A DNA stretch of 64,000 nucleotides from Rutpela maculata (taxonomy: Eukaryota > Arthropoda > Insecta > Coleoptera > Cerambycidae): assembly GCA_936432065.2 (NCBI GenBank), contig OW386292.2:105233829-105297828 (forward strand), written 5' to 3'. The position numbers were made by a program, and so were the translations under genes. Positions 63,518-64,000 of this stretch are shown here, piece by piece; positions within the stretch are counted from its first letter, which is position 1, and the number at the start of each line of letters is the position of its first letter. Below the pieces are notes generated by a model that did not search any database, was not told the origin of the DNA, and worked only from the letters and a program-made list of their open reading frames with translations.

Positions 63518-64000
63518 TTTAATAACGTTCTGCACTACAAAACTGCACGCCAATCGGTAAATAGTCGTTTGGTAGTGCAAATTATTCATAAAACTGATTA
63601 ACAAACGTTTTAAAGTCGTTCGGAGATAACTGAATTTTTTGCATTTTTAGGAATAACTTTTAATAACGTTCTGCATTATAAAACTGCATGTCAATCGGTA
63701 AATCGTCGTTTGCATGCATTTTAACTTCGTTTGGAGATACCTGAAATTATTTGTTGAGTACTTGGATGACGGCAAATATTTTAAGCAACCGAAAACTGCA
63801 TGCCAATTGTTAATATCATCTTTTTTTTTAATTACTAATAAGATACCTCAAAGGCATGCATTTTAAAATCGTTCGGAGAAACCTGAATTTTTTTGCATTT
63901 TTAGGAGTAACTTTTAATAACGTTCTGCATTATGAAACTGCATGCCAATCGGTAAATCGTCGTTTCACAGTGCAAATTTATCATAAAACATATTGGCATG
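63518..64000 (-). repeat. 142-bp tandem repeat array, inverted right arm (runs off the window)
   Basis: AATAACGTTCTGCA, the reverse complement of the left-arm motif, recurs at about 63522, 63663 and 63917; the third unit is displaced by an altered stretch (about 63735-63850). ACTGCATGCCAATCGG and ATTGGCATG at the window end belong to the same unit. Confidence 0.85.

Noticed and set aside
1..64000. Functional host gene
   Set aside because: No multi-exon gene with intact frame and known non-transposon domain could be supported anywhere in the window.

Overview
This window is AT-rich animal DNA, most likely from an insect, and it is almost entirely transposable elements. The case for an insect rests on R4/Dong-like restriction-endonuclease LINEs next to a TAA microsatellite, copia-type LTR elements whose primer-binding site matches the anticodon arm of initiator tRNA-Met, DUF4817-type mariner-like transposases, and many hAT, Tc1, P-like and pogo-like remnants. 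There are introns, target-site duplications (TSDs) and poly(A)-like tails, and no bacterial operon structure. I could not identify any clearly functional host gene. The species cannot be named from this sequence.

Layout. 0.3-2.6 kb: a dispersed repeat, then the 5' part (5' UTR plus broken gag) of a Jockey-like LINE on the minus strand. 3-9.84 kb: three R4/Dong-like LINE copies head to tail on the plus strand, the third (6062-9826) with a 12-bp TSD. 10.9 kb: a hairpin element. 12.2-21.6 kb: a decayed, intron-containing transposase-domain gene split by four insertions: a SINE with a 5S rRNA-like head, a 385-bp MITE, a DUF4817 mariner-like element, and an intact copia element. 22.3 kb: a second copy of the same SINE with a perfect 13-bp TSD. 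23.6-26.6 kb: a 5'-truncated LINE joined to a DUF4806-like exon. 27.9-30.6 kb: two hairpin MITEs and another LINE. 31.6-35.1 kb: the end of a hAT transposase and a duplicated segment. 35.5-40.8 kb: a four-armed foldback, a 1,500-bp non-autonomous hAT with a tRNA-derived SINE inside it, a Tc1 remnant and a 0.5-kb palindrome.

42.5-44.2 kb: a non-autonomous hAT whose ends are packed with GATTTAAATC. 44.3-55.9 kb: an element with arms of about 230 bp; a LINE lies in its interior and a second intact copia copy lies inside ORF2 of that LINE. 56.4-57.2 kb: P-like and pogo-like transposase scraps. 57.5-59.5 kb: a mariner-like element with terminal inverted repeats of about 700 bp. 60.0-64.0 kb: facing arrays of a 142-bp tandem repeat around a 2.2-kb centre, read here as a large foldback-type element running off the right edge.

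Functionally, only the two copia copies (1345 codons each, about one LTR difference per copy) look capable of recent movement. The other coding pieces carry stops, frameshifts, truncations or catalytic losses. The nesting gives relative ages: the copia copies are youngest, the LINE, SINE and MITE insertions older, and the transposase relic and the large inverted-repeat element oldest.
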